Source: Pelagibacteraceae bacterium AG-426-G09 (GTDB lineage Bacteria > Pseudomonadota > Alphaproteobacteria > Pelagibacterales > Pelagibacteraceae). From it: 64,000 nt of DNA. Positions 27,393 to 35,081 of the stretch are shown here, piece by piece. Position numbers and translations under genes: made by a program. The notes under the pieces are model-generated. The model worked only from the letters and a program-made list of their open reading frames with translations, was not told the DNA's origin and did no database searches. Positions within the stretch are counted from its first letter, which is position 1; every line of letters begins with the position of its first letter. The stretch spans positions 1 through 64,000 of the forward strand of contig QCNR01000001.1 in assembly GCA_003210075.1 (NCBI GenBank), in the 5' to 3' direction.

Positions 27393-28805
27393 ATGGAAAA
27401 ACTAAATTTAGTTAAATCAAACTTTGAACAACTCCCAAACAACATAGAAGCTGAGCAAGCTCTTTTAGGATCTATCTTAGTATCAAATGAAATATTTGAC
27501 GATATATCTCCAATTATAAATAGTAACAATTTTTTTGATCCGATGCATCAAAAGATATTTTCGGCCATTGAAAATCTTATATTAAGTGGAATGCTGGCCA
27601 ATCCGATTACATTAAAAAATTTTTTTGAAAATGAAAAAGATGATTTAAATATTCCTGACTATTTAATAAAAATAACTAAATTCTCCTCATCCTCAAGACA
27701 AACTATTGAATATTCAAAATTAATTTATGATTTATTCGTAAAAAGAGAGATAATAAAAATTTCAGAAAATATGTCTTATGCCGCAAAGCTAAATGACATA
27801 AATAAAAACGGAAAAAATATTATTGAAGATACTGAAAAAACTTTATTTGATTTAGCTGAAAAGGGTAATTTTAATTCTTCTTTAGTAAAATTTGACGAAG
27901 CTATGAAACAAACTATTGAAATGGCTTCAAACGCATATAAAAACGAAGAAGGAATAGTTGGTGTACCCACGGGTTTAAAGGAATTAGATGGAAGACTTGG
28001 AGGACTTCATAAGTCTGACTTAGTCATCATCGCAGGACGACCTTCAATGGGTAAAACTGCTTTAGCTACAAATATAGCTTTTAATGCAGCAAGTAAAATT
28101 CAGCAAGATAATAAAAAAGCTTGTGTTGCTTTTTTTTCTTTAGAAATGTCATCAGAACAATTATCTACAAGAATAATTGCTGAACAATCTAGAATTAAAT
28201 CTAACGATATAAGAAGAGGAAAAATTTCAGAGGAACAATTTGATAAATTTATAGAAACTTCTAAAAATATCTCTGAACTTCCTTTATATATAGATGAAAC
28301 ACCTGCGATCTCAATAGCTGCGCTAAGTAATCGTGCAAGAAGGATTAAAAGATTATTTGGCTTAGATTTAATAGTTATTGACTATATTCAATTGATGAGA
28401 GCAAGTAGAACAAGAGATGGAAGAGTTCAAGAAATTTCTGAAATTACTCAAGGATTAAAAGCTTTGGCTAAAGAGTTAAGTGTACCTGTTCTAGCTTTAT
28501 CTCAACTTTCTAGAGCTGTAGAACAAAGAGACGAGAAGAAACCTCAGTTGTCTGATCTAAGAGAGTCTGGATCTATTGAGCAGGATGCGGACGTTGTAAT
28601 GTTCGTATATAGAGAAGCGTATTATTTACAAAATAAAGAACCAAGACCGGCCACAGTTGAACATGCAGAATGGCAAGCAAAAATGAATGAGGTTTCTCAT
28701 TTAGCTGAGCTAATTATCCAAAAACAAAGGCACGGCCCTACAGGTACTGTTATGCTGGAATTTGAAGCAATGTTTACTAAATTTAAAGATCTTCAAAATT
28801 CTTAA
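27393..28805 (+). CDS. dnaB: Replicative DNA helicase DnaB
   Basis: DnaB is the hexameric 5'-3' helicase of the replication fork. The N-terminal domain (NNIEAEQALLGSILVSNEIFDDI) is followed by a RecA-like motor with Walker A GRPSMGKTALA (Lys221), Walker B LIVIDYIQLM, and the arginine finger region LSQLSRAVEQRDEKKPQLSDLRESGSIEQDAD (in part). It is 470 aa with no intein. The position after rplI is conserved across many bacteria. Confidence 0.97.
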   Translation: MEKLNLVKSNFEQLPNNIEAEQALLGSILVSNEIFDDISPIINSNNFFDPMHQKIFSAIENLILSGMLANPITLKNFFENEKDDLNIPDYLIKITKFSSSSRQTIEYSKLIYDLFVKREIIKISENMSYAAKLNDINKNGKNIIEDTEKTLFDLAEKGNFNSSLVKFDEAMKQTIEMASNAYKNEEGIVGVPTGLKELDGRLGGLHKSDLVIIAGRPSMGKTALATNIAFNAASKIQQDNKKACVAFFSLEMSSEQLSTRIIAEQSRIKSNDIRRGKISEEQFDKFIETSKNISELPLYIDETPAISIAALSNRARRIKRLFGLDLIVIDYIQLMRASRTRDGRVQEISEITQGLKALAKELSVPVLALSQLSRAVEQRDEKKPQLSDLRESGSIEQDADVVMFVYREAYYLQNKEPRPATVEHAEWQAKMNEVSHLAELIIQKQRHGPTGTVMLEFEAMFTKFKDLQNS

Positions 28806-28830
28806 TTAAAATTATATAAGCTAATAAAGC

Positions 28831-31200
28831 ATGTTAGCGCAAATTTATAAAAAAAATATTGTTGAAAAGCCTAAATTTATTTTTGTTCTTCTTATTTTTT
28901 GTTTGTTATTTTTTGGTTATAATTCTAAACACTTTAGATTAGATGCATCATCTGATACGCTTCTTATTGAAGATGATCCAGATTTAAAATATTTAAATGA
29001 AGTAAATCAGAGATATGGTGCAAAAGAATTTTTAGTTTTAACCTATACTCCAAAAGAAGATATTACCTCGGATAATTCAGTAAATAATTTATTAAGTTTA
29101 AAATATAAACTTCAAAGTTTAGATTGGGTGCATGGTGTAATTACAATACTAGACCTACCATTATTAAATATTAAAGATGAAACTCTTACTGAGAAGCTTC
29201 AAAATTTTAGTACTCTAAAAAGTGAGGGGGTTGATAGAGAAGAGGGTTTCAATGAAATATTAAACAGTCCTGTATTTAGAAACTTTGTTATTAGCGAGGA
29301 TGGAAAAACAACAGGTATAATTGTTTATCTTAAGCAAAAAAAAATCGAGCCAATTTTCAAAAATAAAAAAGAAAGAGAAATTTTTAGAGATAATATTAAA
29401 AAAAAAAATCATCAAAATATTTTAGAAATTAGAGAGGTTATTGAAGGATATAAAAATGTATCAAAAATACATTTAGGTGGAATACCGATGATTGCCGATG
29501 ACATGATGACTTTTATTAAAAGTGATATAATAATTTTTGGTTTAGGTGTATTAATATTTATAATTGCAACCTTGTGGTATGTTTTTAGAAATGTAGTTTG
29601 GATTATTGTTCCTATATCAAGTTGTCTTTTATCAGTTATAGTAATGACTGGATTACTTGGAATTCTTGGGTGGAAAGTTACAGTTATATCATCAAACTTT
29701 ATTGCGCTAATGTTGATACTTACAATGGCTATGAATATTCATATGAGTACACGGTTTCTTCAATTAAAAAAAAATAATCCAAATTTAAAAAAAAGTGAAT
29801 TAATATTAATGACAAGTCAAAAAATGGTTTGGCCTATAATTTATACTGTATTAACTACAATATGTGCTTTTCTGTCATTAATTTTTAGCGAGATTAAACC
29901 AATTATAGATTTCGGTTGGATGATGACTATAGGTCTACTATCATCTTTTGTTGTAACATTTACTTTACTTCCAACTTTATTAAATTTTTTAGAGGACAAA
30001 AAAGTTTCTTTACAAGAAAATCAAAATTCGAATATCACTTCAAGCTTATCAAACTTTACATCAAAAAATAAAAATTCAATTTTTTTTATTACCTTGGTTA
30101 TAATTTTTCTTAGTATATTCGGAATAAGTAAGCTCGAAGTAGAAAATAGTTTTATAAACTATTTTAAAAAAAATACAGAAATTTATAAAGGCATGAAGCT
30201 AATTGATGACAAACTTGGTGGAACCACCCCTTTAGATATAATAATTAAATTCCCGATATCTGAGGAAGACTCTTCTTCTAATGAAGATGATTGGGATGAT
30301 ATGGTAGAGGGTGATGATGAAAAATATTGGTTTACAAAAGACAAAATAAATAAAATAGAAAAAGTACATAAATATTTAGAGACTCTGCCTGCAGTTGGAA
30401 AGGTTTTATCATTTTCTTCAATTCTAGAAGTAGCTACAGCATTAAACGATGGAAAACCTTTTGGGACTTTAGAATTGGGAGTTTTGTATTCAAAAATTCC
30501 AGAAACTATTAAAAATGAGATTGTGGATCCATATATTTCAATAGAAGACTCTGAAGCAAGAATTAATCTAAGGATAAAAGACTCTCTTACTAATTTAAAA
30601 AGAAATGACTTGATAAACCAAATTAAATTTGACTTAGAAAATAAATTAGGTCTCGAAAAAGATGAGTTTAAGTTGGCAGGTGTTTTGATTTTATTTAACA
30701 ATCTTCTTCAAAGTTTATTTAAATCTCAGATTTTAACTCTTGGATTTGTTATGGTTGGTATTTTTGCTATGTTTATAATCTTATTTAAAAATATTAAGCT
30801 TTCCCTAATTGGTATAGTGCCAAATTTTATTGCTGCCTTTTTTATCTTGGGAATAATTGGTATGTTAGAGATTCCGCTTGATATGATGACAATTACAATT
30901 GCTGCAATTACAATAGGTATCGCTGTAGACAACAGCATTCATTATATTTACCGATTTAAAGAAGAATTTAACAGAATTAAAAATTATGAGAAGACTGTTA
31001 GTTATTGTCATTCGACTGTAGGTATTGCTATTTTAAATACGTCTATAACTATTGTTTTTGGTTTTTCAATTTTAGTTCTATCTAATTTTATACCAACGAT
31101 TTATTTTGGTATGTTTACAGGTATTGCTATGTTGCTAGCAATGTTGTCAGTTTTAACTCTTTTACCGGCACTATTAATTAAATTTAAACCATTTCAATAA
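28831..31200 (+). CDS. RND superfamily (MMPL-type) membrane exporter
   Basis: This protein of 789 aa has the two-half RND layout: one N-terminal membrane helix (about 15-33), a large periplasmic loop, a bundle of helices (about 230-390), a second lone helix (about 412-430), a second periplasmic loop, and a second bundle (about 620-785). The GIAVDNSIHYIYRF motif resembles the proton-relay region of MMPL/HpnN-like and sterol-sensing proteins. Relatives export lipids such as hopanoids, but the substrate here is unknown. The second loop carries a striking acidic insert (about residues 475-495, SSSNEDDWDDMVEGDDE). No adaptor gene adjoins it. Confidence 0.8.
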   Translation: MLAQIYKKNIVEKPKFIFVLLIFCLLFFGYNSKHFRLDASSDTLLIEDDPDLKYLNEVNQRYGAKEFLVLTYTPKEDITSDNSVNNLLSLKYKLQSLDWVHGVITILDLPLLNIKDETLTEKLQNFSTLKSEGVDREEGFNEILNSPVFRNFVISEDGKTTGIIVYLKQKKIEPIFKNKKEREIFRDNIKKKNHQNILEIREVIEGYKNVSKIHLGGIPMIADDMMTFIKSDIIIFGLGVLIFIIATLWYVFRNVVWIIVPISSCLLSVIVMTGLLGILGWKVTVISSNFIALMLILTMAMNIHMSTRFLQLKKNNPNLKKSELILMTSQKMVWPIIYTVLTTICAFLSLIFSEIKPIIDFGWMMTIGLLSSFVVTFTLLPTLLNFLEDKKVSLQENQNSNITSSLSNFTSKNKNSIFFITLVIIFLSIFGISKLEVENSFINYFKKNTEIYKGMKLIDDKLGGTTPLDIIIKFPISEEDSSSNEDDWDDMVEGDDEKYWFTKDKINKIEKVHKYLETLPAVGKVLSFSSILEVATALNDGKPFGTLELGVLYSKIPETIKNEIVDPYISIEDSEARINLRIKDSLTNLKRNDLINQIKFDLENKLGLEKDEFKLAGVLILFNNLLQSLFKSQILTLGFVMVGIFAMFIILFKNIKLSLIGIVPNFIAAFFILGIIGMLEIPLDMMTITIAAITIGIAVDNSIHYIYRFKEEFNRIKNYEKTVSYCHSTVGIAILNTSITIVFGFSILVLSNFIPTIYFGMFTGIAMLLAMLSVLTLLPALLIKFKPFQ

Positions 31201-31208
31201 AATTCAAG

Positions 31209-31751
31209 ATGGATAATTTTTTAAATTTATTTGAGCATGTTTCATTATTTGATTTGATTTATATCTTTATAACAGTTTTATCTTTATTTAAGTGTTATAA
31301 AAAAGGTTTTGTTTTAAGTTTATTGTCAGCCTCGAAGTGGTTATTAGCGTATGTAATAACTTTATTAATGTTTCCTAAAGCAAAGCCATATGTAAAAGAT
31401 GTAATTGATAATGAATATGTTCTTGATGTAATTCTTGGTATATGTCTTTTTGTAATAATTATTTTTGTAATTTTATTTATTAATAAGGGAATCAGCAAAG
31501 CTGTGACATATACAGGAATAGGAAGTCTTGATAAAATATTTGGTTTCTTTTTTGGATTTTTAAGAGGATATGTAATTTCAGTATGTATTTTTGCAACCAT
31601 AGATATAATTTACAATTCGGACAGGTGGCCAATTAACTTGGATAACTCCTTTACCTTTCAAATAGTTGAAAAAGGAAGTAACTATCTTATAAAAGAATTT
31701 CCAGATAAAAAAGAATATGAAGATGCTAAAGAAAAAGTTCAAGAATTATAA
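31209..31751 (+). CDS. cvpA: CvpA family membrane protein
   Basis: This integral membrane protein of 180 aa has four hydrophobic segments (about 15-28, 36-52, 70-91 and 112-134). The family pattern includes FDLIYIFITVLSLFKCYKKGFV, and GSLDKIFGFFFGFLRGYVI. CvpA lies before purF in many proteobacteria and in E. coli is needed for colicin V production; its core role is not settled. The last 35 bases overlap purF. Confidence 0.88.
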   Translation: MDNFLNLFEHVSLFDLIYIFITVLSLFKCYKKGFVLSLLSASKWLLAYVITLLMFPKAKPYVKDVIDNEYVLDVILGICLFVIIIFVILFINKGISKAVTYTGIGSLDKIFGFFFGFLRGYVISVCIFATIDIIYNSDRWPINLDNSFTFQIVEKGSNYLIKEFPDKKEYEDAKEKVQEL

Positions 31752-33186
31752 TCCTAAATTAAAAGAGGAATGTGGTGTATTTGGAATAAGTAATTTTGAT
31801 GATGCTTCTGCGCTAACTGCTCTTGGTCTTCATGCCTTACAACATAGAGGGCAAGAAGGTTGTGGAATTGTATCTTATGATGGAAATAAATATTATTCTG
31901 AAAAAAGGTTTGGTTTAGTTGGTGATAATTTCAACAATGAAAAAGTATTAAAAAATTTACCAGGGAATTTTGCTATCGGTCATAATAGATATAGCACAAC
32001 AGGTGGGACAACACTTAGAAATATCCAACCTTTTTTTGCAGACACTTATGCGGGTGGTATTGGAGTTGCTCATAATGGAAATCTCACTAACGCATTATCT
32101 ATAAGAAAAAAACTTGTTAAAGATGGGGCTATTTTTTACTCAACATCCGATACGGAGGTTATTATACAATTAATTGCTAAATCGAAAAGAACTACAACTG
32201 AAGAAAAGATAACTGATGCAATTTTTCAAATCCATGGTGGGTACGCTTTAGTAATGTTAGCTCAAAATAAACTAATAGGAGTAAGAGACCCTTTGGGTAT
32301 AAGACCTTTGGTAATTGGAAAATTAAAAAATTCATATGTATTATCCTCAGAAACATGTGCGCTAGATATTATTGGTGCAAAATTTATGAGAGAAGTTGAA
32401 AATGGCGAGATAGTTGTAATAGAGAATGATCATCTACAAAGTATAAAACCCTTCCCTAAGAAAAAATCAAGACCATGTGTGTTCGAGTATATTTATTTTT
32501 CAAGACCAGACAGTATTTTAAATGGAAAAACTACTTATGAATATAGAAAAAAGTTTGGTGAACAATTAGCTTCTGAGGATAACATACAAGCTGATCTTGT
32601 AGTACCAGTACCAGATTCTGGAAATGCAGCTGCTCTTGGATATAGTCAAAAGACTAAAATAAATTTTGATCTAGGCTTAATTAGAAATCATTATGTTGGA
32701 AGAACTTTTATTGAGCCTGCTCAAAAAATAAGAAGTTTGGGAGTTAAGCTAAAATTAAATGCAAATAAAAGTTCTATAAAAGATAAAAAAATCATACTAA
32801 TTGATGACTCTCTTGTAAGGGGAACAACTTCGCATAAAATAGTTAAGATGCTTTACGATGCAGGGGCTAAAGAAATTCATGTAAGAATTGCAAGTCCAGA
32901 AATAAAATATCCCGACTTTTATGGGGTTGATATGCCAACAAAAGAGGAGCTTTTAGCAGCAAATAAATCTGTAGATCAAATTCGTGATTATATTGGTGCA
33001 AACTCTTTAAAGTTTTTATCTATAAATGGTCTATATAAAGCTATGGGATTTGAAAAAAGAAATAATACATATCCTCAATTAACAGATCATTATTTTACAG
33101 GTGATTATCCAGTTGAAATTATTGATGAATTAGGAGAAAATAAAATAACGCAACTTTCATTATTAAGCACTGGATCGAACAATTAA
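31717..33186 (+). CDS. purF: Amidophosphoribosyltransferase
   Basis: PurF makes phosphoribosylamine from PRPP and glutamine, the committed step of purine synthesis. The catalytic Cys19 (EECGVFGI) is preceded by an 18-residue propeptide, as in the Bacillus-type enzyme that is matured to expose the cysteine. The PRPP loop is IILIDDSLVRGTTSHKIVKM. Cysteines in the C-terminal half are few, so an Fe-S cluster is uncertain. The only ATG codons before Cys19 lie inside cvpA, so the propeptide is largely encoded in the 35-base overlap. Confidence 0.95.
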   Translation: MKMLKKKFKNYNPKLKEECGVFGISNFDDASALTALGLHALQHRGQEGCGIVSYDGNKYYSEKRFGLVGDNFNNEKVLKNLPGNFAIGHNRYSTTGGTTLRNIQPFFADTYAGGIGVAHNGNLTNALSIRKKLVKDGAIFYSTSDTEVIIQLIAKSKRTTTEEKITDAIFQIHGGYALVMLAQNKLIGVRDPLGIRPLVIGKLKNSYVLSSETCALDIIGAKFMREVENGEIVVIENDHLQSIKPFPKKKSRPCVFEYIYFSRPDSILNGKTTYEYRKKFGEQLASEDNIQADLVVPVPDSGNAAALGYSQKTKINFDLGLIRNHYVGRTFIEPAQKIRSLGVKLKLNANKSSIKDKKIILIDDSLVRGTTSHKIVKMLYDAGAKEIHVRIASPEIKYPDFYGVDMPTKEELLAANKSVDQIRDYIGANSLKFLSINGLYKAMGFEKRNNTYPQLTDHYFTGDYPVEIIDELGENKITQLSLLSTGSNN

Positions 33187-33187
33187 T

Positions 33188-33742
33188 ATGAAAAAAGTTA
33201 GTTTTACAGAAATGAAATATGGAACTAAAGAAGACTATCTATTCTTAGATAAACATGAAAAGAAGTATGCAGGAGAAACCGCAGATAGAATATTAAAGTT
33301 TATGTCATCTCTAAATGAAACACTTGAAGGTTATCAAGTCTCAAGACTTGAACATTCTCTTCAAAGTGCGACCAAGGCTTTTACAAATGGGGAGAGTGAG
33401 GAAATGGTTGTTGCTGCATTGCTTCATGACATAGGTGATGAATTAGCTCCCATGAACCACTCTGAGTATGCGGCAGCAATTTTAAAACCTTATGTTAGTG
33501 AAAAAACACATTGGATAGTAAAAATGCATGGTCTTTTTCAAACTTATTACTACGCACATCATTTAGGTGGAGATAGATTTAAAAGAGAAGAATATAAAGA
33601 TCATAAATATTACCAAGCAACTGTAGATTTCTGCGAAAACTACGATCAAGGTTGCTTTGATCCAAATTTCAAATCTTTACCATTAGATCATTTCGCTCCA
33701 ATGGTAAAAAGAGTTTTTTCTAGAAAACCTTATAGCATTTAA
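33188..33742 (+). CDS. HD-domain protein, possible diiron oxygenase or phosphohydrolase
   Basis: This protein of 184 aa has a metal-binding HD pattern: His56 (RLEHSLQSA), His80-Asp81 (LLHDIGDE), His91 (MNHSEYAA), His114 (KMHGLFQTYY) and Asp153 (ENYDQGCFDP). The family is widespread in alphaproteobacteria and resembles the HD oxygenases PhnZ and TmpB that cleave phosphonates. However, the glutamate of the PhnZ Tyr/Glu gating pair is not conserved: a Tyr stands at that place (Tyr49). The substrate is unknown. It follows purF by one base, and its stop shares a TTAA with the convergent bhmT stop. Confidence 0.65.
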   Translation: MKKVSFTEMKYGTKEDYLFLDKHEKKYAGETADRILKFMSSLNETLEGYQVSRLEHSLQSATKAFTNGESEEMVVAALLHDIGDELAPMNHSEYAAAILKPYVSEKTHWIVKMHGLFQTYYYAHHLGGDRFKREEYKDHKYYQATVDFCENYDQGCFDPNFKSLPLDHFAPMVKRVFSRKPYSI

Positions 33743-34800
33743 GCTTTATTTCCATAATCAATCATATGTTTTGGGATTCTTTTATTTGATCCATACATAA
33801 AGTGATTAGACATATTTTCTCTATATTTACTTGCTGGTACATTTAATCCAACAGCTTCTGCTGTTTCTCTAATCAGCATTGGGTTTGCACCACAACAAAC
33901 ACCTATATAATTAATCCCAAGATCATAAACTTCTTTAGCAAATTTTCCCATTTCGTATCTGTTACAAGACATTGGATCTAGTGCTGTAGGAAAAGTTCTT
34001 CCATGAGGCGAGTCGCAACCACATCCATTTTTATCTGGTAAGTTAAAAAATGTTGGACTTTCTTTTGTTGTTCTATAAGGAATAGGAAGAGCACCAACAT
34101 GACATTTAACTGCTTTTCTAATATCTTTTAAAAAAGGAAGCATGGTATTTGGACCTCTAAAACAATTCATTCCGACTACATCTGCACCTTTTTGTTCTAG
34201 CTCTTTACATGTGTCTACAACTGATTTTCCATCCCTCATAATATTTTCACCCATTGGAGAAATAGTTAAAACAGTTTGTAGTCCTGATTTTTTCATTACT
34301 TCAAGAGCTTTAAAAGCCTCTTCCGCATAATAGAAAGTTTCACCAACTATAATATCCGCTCCCTCATCAACTGCCCATCCAATCATTTCATCAAACATCT
34401 TTTGCACTTCAAGATGAGATTGTTTATCTCCATCTTTCCAAATATTTGAATTAGAAATATTTCCAGCCATTAAATTTGGCTTCATTTCTTTTGGTGTGTT
34501 AAGTGCAACTTTTTTAGCTATTTTTAAAGCAGCTCTATTCAAGGGTTCGAGCAATGCCTCTTTTCCAATTACTCTCATTTTTTCTCTATGACCGTTATAT
34601 GTAAAAGCTTCCACAATATCAGAACCTGCATGTTGAAATTCTTTGTGTAAATTTTCTAATACTTCAGGATGATCTAGAGAAACCATTGGAACAAATTCGC
34701 CTGAAGACATATATCCTCTTCTTTCAATTTCAAATAAAAAACCCTCTGCACAAATTACTGGGCCTTTATTTAATCTATCTTTTAAACTTTCTTTTTTCAT
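33739..34800 (-). CDS. bhmT: Betaine-homocysteine S-methyltransferase
   Basis: The enzyme transfers a methyl group from glycine betaine to homocysteine, giving methionine and dimethylglycine. The zinc ligands are visible as Cys213 (GMNCFRGPN) and Cys302-Cys303 (GVCCGANPM). The N-terminal GPVICAEGFLFEIERRGY fits the homocysteine-methyltransferase barrel. It is 353 aa, shorter than animal BHMT (about 400). The ATG at 34800 has an AAAGGAGAAG ribosome-binding site six bases upstream, which lies in a 9-bp hairpin. Expression is very probably controlled by SAM through the leader at 34801-35034. SAR11 uses this enzyme in place of folate-dependent methionine synthesis. Confidence 0.95.
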   Translation of the reverse strand: MKKESLKDRLNKGPVICAEGFLFEIERRGYMSSGEFVPMVSLDHPEVLENLHKEFQHAGSDIVEAFTYNGHREKMRVIGKEALLEPLNRAALKIAKKVALNTPKEMKPNLMAGNISNSNIWKDGDKQSHLEVQKMFDEMIGWAVDEGADIIVGETFYYAEEAFKALEVMKKSGLQTVLTISPMGENIMRDGKSVVDTCKELEQKGADVVGMNCFRGPNTMLPFLKDIRKAVKCHVGALPIPYRTTKESPTFFNLPDKNGCGCDSPHGRTFPTALDPMSCNRYEMGKFAKEVYDLGINYIGVCCGANPMLIRETAEAVGLNVPASKYRENMSNHFMYGSNKRIPKHMIDYGNKA

Positions 34801-34861
34801 GTTCTTCTCCTTTGCAATTGGAGAAGAAGCTCATAAAATTAAATGAGGGCAAATAAAACAT
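34775..34861 (-). CDS. Upstream ORF between the SAM-V aptamer and bhmT (28 codons)
   Basis: The AAGGAG next to the SAM-V aptamer (34872-34877) is ten bases before an ATG at 34861, which opens a 28-codon frame beginning MFYLPSFNFMSFF and ending with TAG at 34775-34777. It runs through the hairpin over the bhmT ribosome-binding site and overlaps the bhmT start by 26 bases in another frame. The spacing is ideal for initiation, whereas the bhmT ATG is about 70 bases further on. It could couple bhmT translation to the SAM-V switch. Whether it is translated is unknown. Confidence 0.4.
   Translation of the reverse strand: MFYLPSFNFMSFFSNCKGEEHEKRKFKR
34802..34828 (-). promoter_or_regulatory. Hairpin sequestering the bhmT ribosome-binding site
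   Basis: On the minus strand, TTCTTCTCC (34820-34828) and GGAGAAGAA (34802-34810) form a perfect 9-bp stem with a nine-base loop. The 3' arm contains the bhmT Shine-Dalgarno sequence. The same anti-SD arm is complementary to the first AAAGGAGAAG copy (34869-34878) beside the SAM-V aptamer, so the two pairings exclude each other. Confidence 0.65.
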
Positions 34862-34867
34862 GAGACC

Positions 34868-34928
34868 CCTTCTCCTTTTTAGTGCTTTAGCTTTATGCAA
34901 GGTGCACAATATGGTTCAAATCACCCGG
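34868..34928 (-). ncRNA. SAM-V riboswitch aptamer upstream of bhmT
   Basis: The minus-strand RNA holds the SAM-V pattern: a GGTG...CACC stem (34922-34925 with 34901-34904), the core blocks GATTTGAACC, ATATTG and ATAAAGCTAAAGCACT, and a GTGC/GCAC complement for the pseudoknot. An AAGGAG ribosome-binding sequence follows within a few bases, as in a translational switch. SAM-V was described from Ca. Pelagibacter ubique upstream of bhmT. Exact stem limits are uncertain because the two pairings share a base. Confidence 0.85.
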
Positions 34929-34946
34929 TTTTCTTTTATTTATGGT

Positions 34947-34976
34947 AAAAAAAAACCACCTACTAATGCGGTGGTA
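34947..34976 (-). terminator. Intrinsic terminator between the SAM-II and SAM-V aptamers
   Basis: On the minus strand, a six-bp stem (ACCACC with GGTGGT) closes a nine-base loop and is followed by nine T residues (34947-34955). It lies about ten bases after the SAM-II aptamer and ahead of SAM-V, so it can end transcription before bhmT. Being placed here it is most likely the expression platform of the first aptamer. Confidence 0.8.
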
Positions 34977-34983
34977 TGTAGCA

Positions 34984-35034
34984 TCGCTTTAGCAGGATTT
35001 GTATAGCGCCTGCAATTAGATTTAAATCAGCGCT
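34984..35034 (-). ncRNA. SAM-II riboswitch aptamer upstream of bhmT
   Basis: The minus strand reads AGCGC (35030-35034), then GATTTAA, ATTGC and GCGCT (35005-35009), followed by TATACAAATCCTGCTAAAGCG. This is the SAM-II arrangement: a short P1 stem with a long loop, whose 3' tail carrying GCTAAAG folds back as a pseudoknot. AUC in the loop and GAU in the tail can pair, which replaces the usual CC/GG in this helix. A terminator follows, so it probably acts on transcription. Confidence 0.85.
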
Positions 35035-35043
35035 TGTTATTAA

Positions 35044-35072
35044 GTTATCAGAATATTAAATACATTCAACAA
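35044..35072 (-). promoter_or_regulatory. Candidate promoter of the bhmT leader
   Basis: On the minus strand TTGTTG (35067-35072) and GATAAC (35044-35049) are 17 bases apart. The predicted start near 35037 would begin the RNA just before the SAM-II aptamer, which is what the architecture requires. The hexamers themselves are weak matches. Confidence 0.4.
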
Positions 35073-35081
35073 ATTTATTTT

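Noticed and set aside
35034-35081. N-terminal extension of the DUF255 gene to a TTG at 35034
   Set aside because: The extension lies across the bhmT promoter region and the edge of the SAM-II aptamer, has no family match, and the conserved start of the protein follows directly after the ATG at 35082.
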